NCBI RefSeq assembly: GCF_036895565.1
Contig: NZ_CP145904.1
Coordinates: 496,001 to 560,000 of the forward strand
Length of the DNA: 64,000 bases
Source of the DNA: Flavobacterium sp. KS-LB2
Lineage (GTDB): Bacteria > Bacteroidota > Bacteroidia > Flavobacteriales > Flavobacteriaceae
Reading direction: 5' to 3'
This document shows, piece by piece, positions 16,939 to 24,696 of this stretch (its first letter is position 1; every line of letters begins with the position of its first letter). Under the pieces are notes generated by a model, which was not told the origin of the DNA, did no database searches, and was given only the letters and a program-made list of their open reading frames with translations. The position numbers and the translations under genes are program-made.

Positions 16939-17030
16939 CGTAATTATTTTTATCAAAGGTATTTCTTATTCATGTCATGGATGTTTTCTATATTCGCTAA
17001 TTATAGCACAATAAAGACATTTTCGCCAAA

Positions 17031-17894
17031 ATGAAAAAATATCCTATTTATAACATTCAACGGTTTAACTGTACTTCAGTGAATAGTGATTTGTATATTA
17101 ATACCTTTAAAAATCACTTAATTGATCATAGTTTTGTTGAGGAACCACATAGGCATAATTCGTATGTGTTGGTTTTTTTTACTAAAGGCTCGGGAACACA
17201 TGAAATTGATTTCGATATATTTACGATTCAGCCGGGAAGTATGTTTTTTCTGCAACCCGGACAAATGCATCATTGGAATTTATCTGATGACGTGGAAGGA
17301 TTTGTAATTTTCTACTCTCAGGAAATGTATAATCTTTATTTTGGGCAAAAAACAATCGCCGACTATCCATTTTATTCTTCGGTGGACAATAAGCCTGAAA
17401 TGGTTTTCAATGTATCCGAATTGAAAGCGATTCTGCCTTATTTTGAAAGTCTGATTGTAGAAATACAATCGAATCAGCTTTTGAAGCAAGATAAAATAAT
17501 GAATTTGTTGGATATTATTCACATTGAAATTGCTAGAAAATATAGTGAAACACATTTGCACGAAGCACATTCGTATAATGTGAAAATTAAAAATTTCGAA
17601 GTACTTTTAGAGCATAATTTTAAAACAGAAAAGGCGCCTTTTTTCTACGCTTCACAACTTACTATTACTTTGAAACACTTGAACAGGATTTGTAATGAAA
17701 TGTTGCAAAAAACCACAACCGAAGTGATTACAGCTAGAATTATCCTTGAAGCGAAACGCATGCTGATGGATAAAAAGTTTACTGTCAATGAAATTGCAAC
17801 GGAATTAGGCTTTGATGATTATTCGTATTTCACCCGATTGTTTAAAAAAAACACAGGAATGACTCCGACAGATTTTCGTATTTCTAAAAAGTAA
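17031..17894 (+). CDS. AraC family transcriptional regulator
   Basis: A 287-residue one-component regulator. The N-terminal half is a cupin-type ligand-binding domain (HRHNSYVLVFFTKGSG, IQPGSMFFLQPGQMHHW). The C-terminal 100 residues hold two helix-turn-helix units: YASQLTITLKHLNRICNEML and FTVNEIATELGFDDYSYFTRLFKK with the signature ending GMTPTDFR. The ligand is unknown. It has no obvious target next to it. It is followed by a large palindrome rather than an ordinary terminator. Confidence 0.93.
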   Translation: MKKYPIYNIQRFNCTSVNSDLYINTFKNHLIDHSFVEEPHRHNSYVLVFFTKGSGTHEIDFDIFTIQPGSMFFLQPGQMHHWNLSDDVEGFVIFYSQEMYNLYFGQKTIADYPFYSSVDNKPEMVFNVSELKAILPYFESLIVEIQSNQLLKQDKIMNLLDIIHIEIARKYSETHLHEAHSYNVKIKNFEVLLEHNFKTEKAPFFYASQLTITLKHLNRICNEMLQKTTTEVITARIILEAKRMLMDKKFTVNEIATELGFDDYSYFTRLFKKNTGMTPTDFRISKK

Positions 17895-17925
17895 TGGGGG
17901 ATCAATGTCGTTTCCTTAAGACGTG

Positions 17926-17983
17926 TGTCAAGTCGAGCGCAGTCGAGACTAAGCGTTGAGTCTCGACTGCGCTCGACTTGACA
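17926..17983. repeat. Perfect 25-bp inverted repeat with 8-nt loop
   Basis: Arms 17926-17950 and 17959-17983 are exact reverse complements. The loop is AAGCGTTG. Each arm holds a doubled AGTCGAG motif spaced by three bases. The arm is richer in G+C than the surroundings and has no T run after it, so it is not an ordinary terminator. It sits between the AraC gene and the 3' end of purT and may be a REP-like dispersed element. Confidence 0.85.
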
Positions 17984-18000
17984 ATACTATCGATATTAAA

Positions 18001-19161
18001 TTAAGAGTGCACGGTAACCAAACTGGCTGCTTTCTTCGCTTTTTCTACCACTTCTTCAATTGGAGTTTCTAAAGTATCATTGACTAAAGCCACAGCCATT
18101 CTTCTATACGGTCTTGAAGTTGGTTTGCCAAAGATTCTGAAATCCGTTTTTGGTAAGGAAGCAATATTTTCTATTCCGGAATAGGTTGGATTGGTTGAGT
18201 TTTCCGAAGCTAAAATTACAGCACTCGCTCCCGCTTTTTCTAATGTAATTTCGAAAATGGGCAAACTCAAAATGGCTCTTAAATGCAATTCGAATTCATT
18301 GAAGTTTTGTGTTCCCGCCAAAGTTACCATTCCGGTATCATGCGGACGAGGGGATAATTCCGAGAAATAAACACCATCATCAGCTAAGAAAAATTCTACG
18401 CCAAAAAGTCCTGCGCCACCCAAAGCTTCGGTAACTTTTTCGGCCATGTCTTGCGCTTCGTATAAATCCTTGTCGGATATTCTGGCGGGTTGCCAGCTTT
18501 CCTGATAATCGCCACGTTCTTGACGATGACCTATTGGCGCACAGAAAAGTGTTGGGTTATTATTTTGAACCACGGTTAATAATGTAATTTCCGAATTAAA
18601 TTTGACGAAAGCTTCTACAATTACTTCTACGACATCGCCGCGGGAACCTTGCACAGCATAATTCCATGCTTTTTCGATATCAGCTTCGGTTTTAATGGTT
18701 GATTGTCCTTTTCCGGACGAAGACATTAAGGGTTTTACCACGCAGGGCATTCCAACGGCTTCAACTCCTTTTTGCAATTCCTCGGCAGTGGTGGCGTAGC
18801 GATACTTGGCAGTTTTTAAACCTAATTCTTTAGACGCTAAATCCCGGATTGCTTTCCTATTCATCGTGAAGTTTGCCGCTTTCGCAGAAGGAACTACGGT
18901 GATTCCTTGTTTCTAGTAATCATAAAAACGCTCGGTTCTAATGGCTTCGATTTCAGGAACGATGAAATCTGGTTTGTGTTTGGCGACGATTTTGTCTAAC
19001 GCATCTCCGTCCAACATATTGATGACTTCAAAATCATGGGCAACTTGCATTGCCGGAGCATTTTCGTATCTGTCCACAGCGATTACGATTTGTCCGATGC
19101 GTTGTGCAGCGATTGTAAATTCTTTTCCTAATTCGCCTGATCCTAGAAGTAGTATTTTCAT
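18001..19161 (-). pseudogene. purT: purT (formate-dependent GAR transformylase) interrupted by one in-frame TAG
   Basis: PurT makes formyl-GAR from GAR, formate and ATP in purine synthesis. One frame runs from ATG at 19161 to the stop at 18001, 386 codons in all, close to the E. coli enzyme's 392. It is broken only by TAG at 18913-18915, codon 83. Upstream is the intact nucleotide-fold start [15 protein letters not shown]; downstream is [23 protein letters not shown] and the whole ATP-grasp part with [24 protein letters not shown] and [10 protein letters not shown]. No other lesion is visible. The downstream part could start at ATG 18864. The TAG differs by one base from GAG, CAG or AAG. A recent nonsense mutation, sequencing error, or stop readthrough are all possible. 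Confidence 0.9.
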
Positions 19162-19223
19162 TTTTTTGAAGTCTTAATTAGAATGTAAAAATACTAAATT
19201 GCTTTTTTATGACTGCCTATTCG

Positions 19224-19580
19224 CTACAAACTTTGCCCGAAAGTCAATAGATTATTATCCGGATCCAATATCGAAAATTCTTTTTGTCCCCAAGGTTTGA
19301 TTTCCAGAGGACCATTGGGATGAATGGCAACGCCGTTGTTCAAAAAGTTTTTATAAACGGTTTCGATATCCTGCACCCGAATGTAAACTCCTGAGTAATT
19401 TTCGACAGCATTAATGGTTGCAAACTCAAAAAAATGAATTTCAATGCTGTCTTTTTGTACCATCAAATACCCTTCAAAGTCTGCATTGCCCCATTCCTGA
19501 AAACCCAATTGGTTGATATAGAAATTCCGTGTAATCGTTTTGTTGCGCATGGGTAACTTTGGGTTGATGGCGGTTAGCAT
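19224..19580 (-). CDS. VOC superfamily (glyoxalase/bleomycin-resistance-like) protein
   Basis: A 118-residue single VOC module with two beta-alpha-beta-beta-beta units. It opens LTAINPKLPMRNKTITRNFYI, where substrate-binding residues are usual, and ends FSILDPDNNLLTFGQS, the common C-terminal strand with a metal-ligand Glu replaced (DPDNNLLTF instead of DPxGNxxEF). That loss suggests a bleomycin-resistance-type sequestering protein rather than a metalloenzyme. The substrate is unknown. Its start is 63 nt downstream of purT's start region on the same strand, so they may be transcribed together. Confidence 0.85.
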   Translation of the reverse strand: MLTAINPKLPMRNKTITRNFYINQLGFQEWGNADFEGYLMVQKDSIEIHFFEFATINAVENYSGVYIRVQDIETVYKNFLNNGVAIHPNGPLEIKPWGQKEFSILDPDNNLLTFGQSL

Positions 19581-19724
19581 GATGGTTTAGGTTTTGATTA
19601 GTTCTATAAATCTAGTTTGATCACTTGTTTTATTGCTGTTGTTTGTGGTAATAAAAGAATTTTATTTGCAAAGTTGGTTTAGTGATTTCAATTCATAGCT
19701 AGTGCTATGCTCTTAACTCTAGCT

Positions 19725-19737
19725 TTTGATGGTATTG
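19725..19737 (+). repeat. Left 13-bp direct repeat bounding the AT-rich cassette
   Basis: TTTGATGGTATTG, identical to 21415-21427 in the same orientation. Including the four bases before it, 15 of 17 positions match. It lies next to the 3' end of the membrane protein gene at 19740. Confidence 0.6.
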
Positions 19738-19739
19738 CT

Positions 19740-20216
19740 TTATTTAATTAATTTTCCGGATTTAATTACAAATTTTGAAAAGGTGTTAAATAAAATAACG
19801 AACGAAATTAGGGATAAAATTGAAAAATATAGTACAAAAGATTTTAAAATTGCCATTGTGGTAATTTCAGTTTCAAAAACTTTAAATATAGTTGGAATAT
19901 ATTTTTCAGGATATAAATTTAGTAAGACAATAAGACAAATAGTTGCTATAAAAAGTATCATAGATGTTTTAAACCTATCTACAAGTTCGTGAAGTAAAGT
20001 TTTAGAATTGTTTTTACTACTTTCTTGGTTATAAAGATTTTTTGAGAAAGGAGAAGTAGCAATAATTGATAATGCAGTGATTGAAAAACCTGTTGTTATT
20101 GATAAAAAAGTGGCAACAACTTCAAAAGCTTTATTATTCAAGTTAAAACTTATTGCAAAAAAGGATATTGCAAAAACTGAAATGAAAATTTTAAGTATTA
20201 TTTTAAGTGTTTTCAT
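19740..20216 (-). CDS. Small four-helix membrane protein of the AT-rich cassette
   Basis: A 158-residue integral membrane protein I do not recognise. Four hydrophobic segments are visible: about 5-25, 33-53, 84-103 and 124-147. A polar cytoplasmic-looking loop of about 30 residues (FSKNLYNQESSKNNSKTLLH) lies between helices 2 and 3. The start overlaps the end of the upstream 268-residue gene by 14 nt, so the two are translated together. The number of helices, small size and order after a soluble partner recall RexB and other membrane effectors, but there is no sequence match that I can see. The DNA is visibly AT-rich compared with neighbours. Confidence 0.75.
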   Translation of the reverse strand: MKTLKIILKIFISVFAISFFAISFNLNNKAFEVVATFLSITTGFSITALSIIATSPFSKNLYNQESSKNNSKTLLHELVDRFKTSMILFIATICLIVLLNLYPEKYIPTIFKVFETEITTMAILKSFVLYFSILSLISFVILFNTFSKFVIKSGKLIK

Positions 20217-21009
20217 TTTTTACTTTACTTATTAATATATTGTATACATCATCAGATGAAAACATTTCATCTTCATCAACTAGTGCCTCAATATCAATTT
20301 TTCGTGAAAAGCCTTCGGTATTAAAAAGCATTCCTAAATTATTTTCATCTTTACCTGAGATAACAATGCTTTTTAGTGAATTTTTTTGTTTAAATATTGA
20401 TTTAACTTTGTCGATTAAATAATTATTTGTCAATCTATTATTATAACTTAAACTTAAAGTGGCAACACTAGCCTCATATCCATTGATCTCTTCAGATAAA
20501 ATTTTGCTTAATAATCCTGAATCACTGAATAAATTCGGCACTGCAGAAATTTTTATATTATCAAGTGTTTTTAACATCTCGATGAATTGTGTTTCATCAT
20601 AAATTTCTTTTATAACAATTGATGAAGTAGGGAAATATCTTTTAAATAATTCTATTAAGGCAGTCCTCTTTTTCGAATTACTAATCCATAGAAAGCTAGT
20701 TTTAAAATCAATGATTGCAAAAGTTTGTCTAGGTTCAACTTGATTTTTTTGTCTAGGATTTGGCTCTTCTTCGTTTGTATTAAAATTATAAACATTTGGA
20801 TTTCTTGGTCCTACCATTCCTTCTCCAAAATTCATTTTCATGTAATTTTCTTCATATTCTATATTGAAAATTTGAACTTTACTATCATCATTGTTTGTAT
20901 ATGAACCCGTCGGAAGATTCTGTTGAAAATTATCAATATATAATCTTTCATCATTTAGATATAGAAAAACTCCGCTAAAAATTAAAGATTTCTTATTTGC
21001 TTTCTTCAT
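20203..21009 (-). CDS. Unknown soluble protein of the AT-rich cassette
   Basis: A 268-residue protein, no signal peptide or membrane helix, not recognised. The N-terminal 90 residues hold beta-like stretches (SLIFSGVFLYLNDERLYIDNF). Residues 65-90 are an Asn/Glu/Pro-rich linker. The remainder looks alpha/beta: FAIIDFKTSFLWISNSKKR, IDEALVDEDEM-like acidic end, and a central ISAVPNLF. The last third (VISGKDENNLGMLFNTEGFSRKIDIEALV) looks well ordered. Hand counts of two 60-base lines in the gene gave 17 and 23 percent G+C against 42 percent in lines of the flanking VOC and aspC genes. It overlaps the four-helix membrane protein downstream. A sensor/effector pair is a guess. Confidence 0.75.
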   Translation of the reverse strand: MKKANKKSLIFSGVFLYLNDERLYIDNFQQNLPTGSYTNNDDSKVQIFNIEYEENYMKMNFGEGMVGPRNPNVYNFNTNEEEPNPRQKNQVEPRQTFAIIDFKTSFLWISNSKKRTALIELFKRYFPTSSIVIKEIYDETQFIEMLKTLDNIKISAVPNLFSDSGLLSKILSEEINGYEASVATLSLSYNNRLTNNYLIDKVKSIFKQKNSLKSIVISGKDENNLGMLFNTEGFSRKIDIEALVDEDEMFSSDDVYNILISKVKNENT

Positions 21010-21235
21010 ATAATTTTTAAATTGTTATTTCTAAATTTATTGACTTCTTCCTTTTTTGTGTGTGCATTGTCGCTAGTTAACTTGCTGACAGGATTTATAT
21101 CGTTATTAAAATCTACCTAAATTTTGCGGCTTTAGGTAGCCAAACGAAATTTAAGTTAATCTCTTAAAAGTATAAAATTAAAAATACAAATCATCAGAAA
21201 TTTCATTGTTTTTTTGTTTGTGTTGAGAATTGTAA

Positions 21236-21255
21236 GGACTGCTCACGAGCAGTCC
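21236..21255. repeat. 9-bp palindromic hairpin
   Basis: GGACTGCTC (21236-21244), AC, GAGCAGTCC (21247-21255). It is a tight hairpin without a T run, about 230 nt upstream of the soluble cassette gene's start. Confidence 0.7.
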
Positions 21256-21290
21256 GTAACACATTAAAATAAACATGATTCTAGCAGGGT

Positions 21291-21380
21291 TTGCGTGAGG
21301 GAGTGAAGTGGAAATCCTTTATGTTTTTTCTTTAAAAATATAAAGATTGCAGCGGAAATCCCGACCCTTGTGGTCACGCC
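21291..21380. repeat. Dispersed Flavobacterium-type intergenic repeat element
   Basis: Two related half sites, 21301-21317 and 21345-21361 (13 of 17 positions equal, ending GGAAATCC), flank a small A/T stem (21317-21322 with 21340-21345). The outer ends read GCGTGAGG and GGTCACGC. From memory, elements of this form are scattered between genes in Flavobacterium genomes. No coding function seen. Confidence 0.55.
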
Positions 21381-21390
21381 CAAAAACAAG

Positions 21391-21417
21391 AAAACCCCAA
21401 GAATGTCTTGAGGCTTT
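21391..21417 (-). terminator. Terminator of aspC
   Basis: On the minus strand CCTCAAG pairs with CTTGGGG (one T-G pair) around a short loop, followed by TTTTCTTG. It lies about 55 nt past the aspC stop. Confidence 0.65.
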
Positions 21418-21427
21418 GATGGTATTG
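21415..21427 (+). repeat. Right 13-bp direct repeat bounding the AT-rich cassette
   Basis: TTTGATGGTATTG, identical to 19725-19737. It lies between the aspC stop and its terminator, overlapping the stem by 3 nt. Confidence 0.6.
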
Positions 21428-21473
21428 TAAGTTGGATTTTTGAGTTTCTAACTTTCGATTTTATGAGGTTTGA

Positions 21474-22661
21474 CTATAGTGCCAAAGCATCTTTGATTCT
21501 TTTTAATGCTTCTTTCAAGATCTCGTCGCTGGTTGCATATGAGAAACGGATGCAGTCAGGATTTCCAAAAGCGTCACCTGTTACCGTTGCTACGTTAGCT
21601 TCGGCCAAAAGGTACATTGATAAATCCATTGCATTTTTGATTTCGGTTCCTTTCAAAGTTTTTCCGAAGAAAGAAGAAATGTCCGGGAATACGTAAAAAG
21701 CTCCTTCAGGAACGTTGATTTTTACGCCTGGAATTTCTTTTAATAATCCTACCACTAAATCTCTACGGCTATGGAAGGCATCAACCATGTGTTTCAATAC
21801 ACTTGGATCAGCATCTACTGCTGTAATAGTAGCGCGTTGTGCGATAGAATTTGCCCCTGAGGTTACTTGGCCTTGAATTTTTGTACATGCTTTTGCAATG
21901 AATTCTGGTGCGCCAATATATCCAATTCTCCATCCTGTCATGGCGAAAGCTTTAGCAACTCCATTTACGGTAATTGTTCTTTCTAACATTCCCGGGATAG
22001 ATGCGATGCTGCAAAAAGTCCCTGAGAAATTGATGTGCTCATAGATTTCATCAGCTACAATATATACATGCGGATATTTCTCCAAAACTTTGGCTAATGC
22101 CGTCAATTCTTCTCTGTTGTACACCGATCCACTTGGATTACAAGGAGAACTGAACCACATCATTTTTGTTTTAGGTGTAATCGCTGCTTCTAATTGTTCA
22201 GGTGTGATTTTGAAATCAGTATCTACAGATGTAGGAACTTCTACAGGGACTCCACCGGATAATTTCACGATTTCGAAATATGAAACCCAGTAAGGTGCCG
22301 GTAAAATTACTTCGTCACCGTCGTTTAGCATTACTTGTGCAATGTTGTATAAGGACTGTTTTGCTCCAGTTGAAACTACAATTTGAGACGGTTTGTACTC
22401 TAAATTATTGTCTCTTTTGAATTTTCTGCAGATGGCTTCTTTTAATTCAGCATATCCTTCTACCGGAGAATAAGTACTGTAATTTTCGTCAATCGCTTTT
22501 TTCGCTGCTTCTTTGATGAAATCAGGCGTATTAAAGTCAGGTTCGCCTAAACTTAAGCTGATAATGTCTTTTCCTTGTGCTTTTAATTCTCTGGCTAAAG
22601 CAGCCATTGCTAGTGTTTGTGATGTTGCTAGATTGTTAATTCTATCGGATAATGGATTCAT
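21474..22661 (-). CDS. aspC: Aspartate aminotransferase (class I PLP aminotransferase)
   Basis: Transfers the amino group of aspartate to 2-oxoglutarate, linking the TCA cycle with amino-acid synthesis; fold-type I PLP enzyme of the 1-gamma/AspAT subgroup. The 395 residues have the N-terminal LSLGEPDFNTP substrate loop, the STGAKQSLYN cofactor turn, the Asn-Pro pair in SPCNPSG, the DEIYEH Asp, the PLP lysine in VNGVAKAFAMTGWRIGY and the C-terminal Arg in CIRFSYA. Related prephenate or aromatic aminotransferases cannot be fully excluded. It is a single-gene unit. Confidence 0.92.
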   Translation of the reverse strand: MNPLSDRINNLATSQTLAMAALARELKAQGKDIISLSLGEPDFNTPDFIKEAAKKAIDENYSTYSPVEGYAELKEAICRKFKRDNNLEYKPSQIVVSTGAKQSLYNIAQVMLNDGDEVILPAPYWVSYFEIVKLSGGVPVEVPTSVDTDFKITPEQLEAAITPKTKMMWFSSPCNPSGSVYNREELTALAKVLEKYPHVYIVADEIYEHINFSGTFCSIASIPGMLERTITVNGVAKAFAMTGWRIGYIGAPEFIAKACTKIQGQVTSGANSIAQRATITAVDADPSVLKHMVDAFHSRRDLVVGLLKEIPGVKINVPEGAFYVFPDISSFFGKTLKGTEIKNAMDLSMYLLAEANVATVTGDAFGNPDCIRFSYATSDEILKEALKRIKDALAL

Positions 22662-22693
22662 TGTAATAGGTTGTAGTTAGTTTATTAATTAGT

Positions 22694-22717
22694 AGAGATG
22701 CACCGCAGTGCATCTCT
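22694..22717. repeat. 10-bp hairpin (AGAGATGCAC / GTGCATCTCT)
   Basis: Arms 22694-22703 and 22708-22717 enclose CGCA. It resembles the GACGCGA hairpin at 7867-7890 in form (A-G-A-x-x-x-G-C arms). It lies 13 nt past the desaturase stop and so may serve as its terminator, though there is no T run. Confidence 0.6.
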
Positions 22718-22730
22718 TGGTGTTATATGA

Positions 22731-23825
22731 CTATGTAAGTTCCGGTTTCATTCCCAATTCTTTCAAATGCTTGAAATGAGCAATAACAGCACTTCGCATT
22801 GTTTTGTATTCATAATACGGCAAGTTGCATTCCTGCGCAGTTTCTTTTACGATACTGGCAATTTTACCATAATGTACGTGACTGATATTTGGAAAAATAT
22901 GGTGCTCAATTTGGTGATTTAATCCGCCAGTGTACCAGTTTACGATTGCGTTTTTTGGAGCAAAATTAGTAGTGGTAAATAATTGGTGTATCGCCCAAGT
23001 ATTGTCCATTTCACCTAATTCATTTGGAGATGGATTAATTGTTTCTTCTACAACGTGTGCTAATTGGAACACAACGCTTAATATTAAACCAGCTGTGTAA
23101 TGCATCACGAAGAAACCAATAAGCACTTTCCACCATGTAATTCCAATAACGATTGGTAAAACAATCCAGATAGAAACATAAATTATTTTTGTAATAATTA
23201 AGGTAGTCCAAAGTGTTTTTGGGCTTTTTGCTTCTCCGTACGATAATTTTCTTTTCAAGTAGCTTCTCATCTGTTTGAAATCAGTTGTGATGGCCCAGTT
23301 GAACGTTAGTAATCCGTATAGAAAAACAGAATAATATTGTTGAAAACGGTGAAAATTATACCATTTTGCTTCTTTAGTAAAACGTATAACACGTCCAGCA
23401 TCTAAATCCTCATCGTGACCAGGAATGTTCGTATAGGTATGATGTAAAACATTGTGTTGCACTTGCCAGTTGTATACATTTCCTGCCAAAACATAAATAG
23501 TTCCACCCATGAATTTGTTGACCCAGGTTTTATTAGAATACGATCCGTGATTTCCATCGTGCATCACATTCATTCCGACACCAGCCATTCCAATTCCCAT
23601 AACGATGGCTAACAGAAGATGTGCCCAAAATGGCATTCCAAGTGTTAGAATTAAAAAATAAGGTGCAAGAAAAACGGAGAAGAGAATTATAGTTTTCAAA
23701 TAGAGTTTCCAGTTTCCAGTTTTTTGAATGTTGTTTTCTTTGAAGTAATTGTTAACCCGTGAGTTAAGTGTTCTAAAAAACTTTAGGCTATCTTGCTTAG
23801 CAAATGTTGGCGCATTATTATTCAT
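22731..23825 (-). CDS. Membrane fatty-acid (acyl-lipid) desaturase
   Basis: An integral membrane di-iron desaturase of 364 residues that inserts a double bond into acyl chains, adjusting membrane fluidity. The three histidine boxes are intact: HDGNH, HNVLHH, and QIEHH with Gln in place of the first His. A Q-x-x-H-H third box marks front-end (linoleoyl-CoA/delta-6-like) desaturases. Unlike eukaryotic front-end enzymes there is no cytochrome b5 domain, so an external electron donor is needed. Several hydrophobic helices lie between the boxes. The position of desaturation cannot be read from sequence. Confidence 0.92.
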   Translation of the reverse strand: MNNNAPTFAKQDSLKFFRTLNSRVNNYFKENNIQKTGNWKLYLKTIILFSVFLAPYFLILTLGMPFWAHLLLAIVMGIGMAGVGMNVMHDGNHGSYSNKTWVNKFMGGTIYVLAGNVYNWQVQHNVLHHTYTNIPGHDEDLDAGRVIRFTKEAKWYNFHRFQQYYSVFLYGLLTFNWAITTDFKQMRSYLKRKLSYGEAKSPKTLWTTLIITKIIYVSIWIVLPIVIGITWWKVLIGFFVMHYTAGLILSVVFQLAHVVEETINPSPNELGEMDNTWAIHQLFTTTNFAPKNAIVNWYTGGLNHQIEHHIFPNISHVHYGKIASIVKETAQECNLPYYEYKTMRSAVIAHFKHLKELGMKPELT

Positions 23826-23842
23826 ATATTTTCAATAAAGTT

Positions 23843-23850
23843 CAAAGGTA
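23843..23850 (-). promoter_or_regulatory. -7 box of the desaturase gene
   Basis: TACCTTTG on the minus strand, 17 nt before the start codon, fits TAnnTTTG. A TTTTG lies about 23 nt further upstream. Confidence 0.5.
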
Positions 23851-23907
23851 ATTATTATAAATTTTTCGATATACAAAATTGAGATAAAAATTTTAACTGT
23901 AAAGTAT

Positions 23908-23915
23908 TACTTTTG
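23908..23915 (+). promoter_or_regulatory. -7 box of rsmG
   Basis: TACTTTTG ends 16 nt before the rsmG start and fits TAnnTTTG. The divergent desaturase promoter lies 57 nt away. Confidence 0.5.
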
Positions 23916-23931
23916 TTAAAAAAAATAATAG

Positions 23932-24561
23932 ATGGACGAGATTCTTAAGTATTTTCCTAATTTAACTGACATTCAGAAAGAACAGTTCGAAAAATTAGAT
24001 TTTTTATACCATGATTGGAATGAAAAAATCAATGTTATTTCGAGAAAAGATATTGACGCATTGTACACCAAACATATTCTGCATTCCTTGGGAATAGCTA
24101 AAATTATAAAATTCGAACCGGGAACTTATGTTTTAGATGTTGGGACTGGAGGTGGTTTTCCAGGAATTCCATTGGCGATTCTTTTTCCAGAAACACGTTT
24201 TTATTTGATTGATGTCATTGCAAAAAAAATAAAAGTGGTTCAGGCTGTTGCCGAAGGATTGGAATTGAAAAATGTAAAAGCAGAGCAAATACGTGCCGAA
24301 AATGTAAAAGGTGATTTCGATTTTATCGTCAGTCGTGCCGTAACTAATATGCCAGATTTTGTTTCTTGGGTAAAAACCAAAATCAAAAAGAACAACAAAC
24401 ACGAATTGAAAAACGGAATTTTGTATCTAAAAGGAGGCGATTTAACCGAAGAATTAAAGGATTTCCCAAAGGCGACGGAATATAATCTAGCTGATTTCTT
24501 CGAAGATGAATTCTTTGAAACTAAGAAAGTGGTGCATTTGCCGTTGAAGTTTCAATCGTAA
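23932..24561 (+). CDS. rsmG: 16S rRNA m7G527 methyltransferase
   Basis: Methylates N7 of G527 in 16S rRNA using SAM; loss gives low-level streptomycin resistance in other bacteria. The 209 residues show the family start WNEKINVISRKDIDALYTKHILHSLG-type region, the SAM loop VLDVGTGGGFPGIPLAI, the LIDVIAKKIKVVQAV segment and the DFIVSRAV motif. It is a single gene divergent from the desaturase, ending at a shared terminator. Confidence 0.96.
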   Translation: MDEILKYFPNLTDIQKEQFEKLDFLYHDWNEKINVISRKDIDALYTKHILHSLGIAKIIKFEPGTYVLDVGTGGGFPGIPLAILFPETRFYLIDVIAKKIKVVQAVAEGLELKNVKAEQIRAENVKGDFDFIVSRAVTNMPDFVSWVKTKIKKNNKHELKNGILYLKGGDLTEELKDFPKATEYNLADFFEDEFFETKKVVHLPLKFQS

Positions 24562-24614
24562 TCATAAGGTTGAAAGTCATATAGCCGAAAAATAAAAGCG
24601 GGTAAAAAAATACA

Positions 24615-24646
24615 AAAAGCCGAATCTAATTTTAGATTCGGCTTTT
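24615..24646. terminator. Bidirectional terminator between rsmG and pruA
   Basis: A perfect 14-bp stem (24615-24628 with 24633-24646) has loop ATTT and is flanked by A and T. It serves both convergent genes. Confidence 0.85.
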
Positions 24647-24696
24647 ATATTTACAAAGTCCGTTAAGACTTTTGACTTTCAAACTTTAGGACTGAT

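Larger units (their letters stand above)
21010..21473. other. 464-base gene-free stretch with three hairpin or repeat motifs
   Basis: No coding potential was seen. It holds a GGACTGCTC/GAGCAGTCC palindrome (21236-21255), a repeat element with near-identical half sites (21291-21380), the terminator of aspC (21391-21417) and the right copy of the 13-bp direct repeat (21415-21427). Confidence 0.8.

Noticed and set aside
17926..17983. Insertion sequence at the palindrome
   Set aside because: No transposase frame and no target duplication was seen around it; it is a hairpin repeat at most.
18001..19161. Two separate genes in the purT region
   Set aside because: Both pieces are in the same frame with continuous homology across the TAG; they are one gene.
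19740..21009. Identification of the cassette as RexA-RexB
   Set aside because: Gene order, sizes and helix number resemble Rex, but I see no shared sequence motifs; kept only as an analogy.
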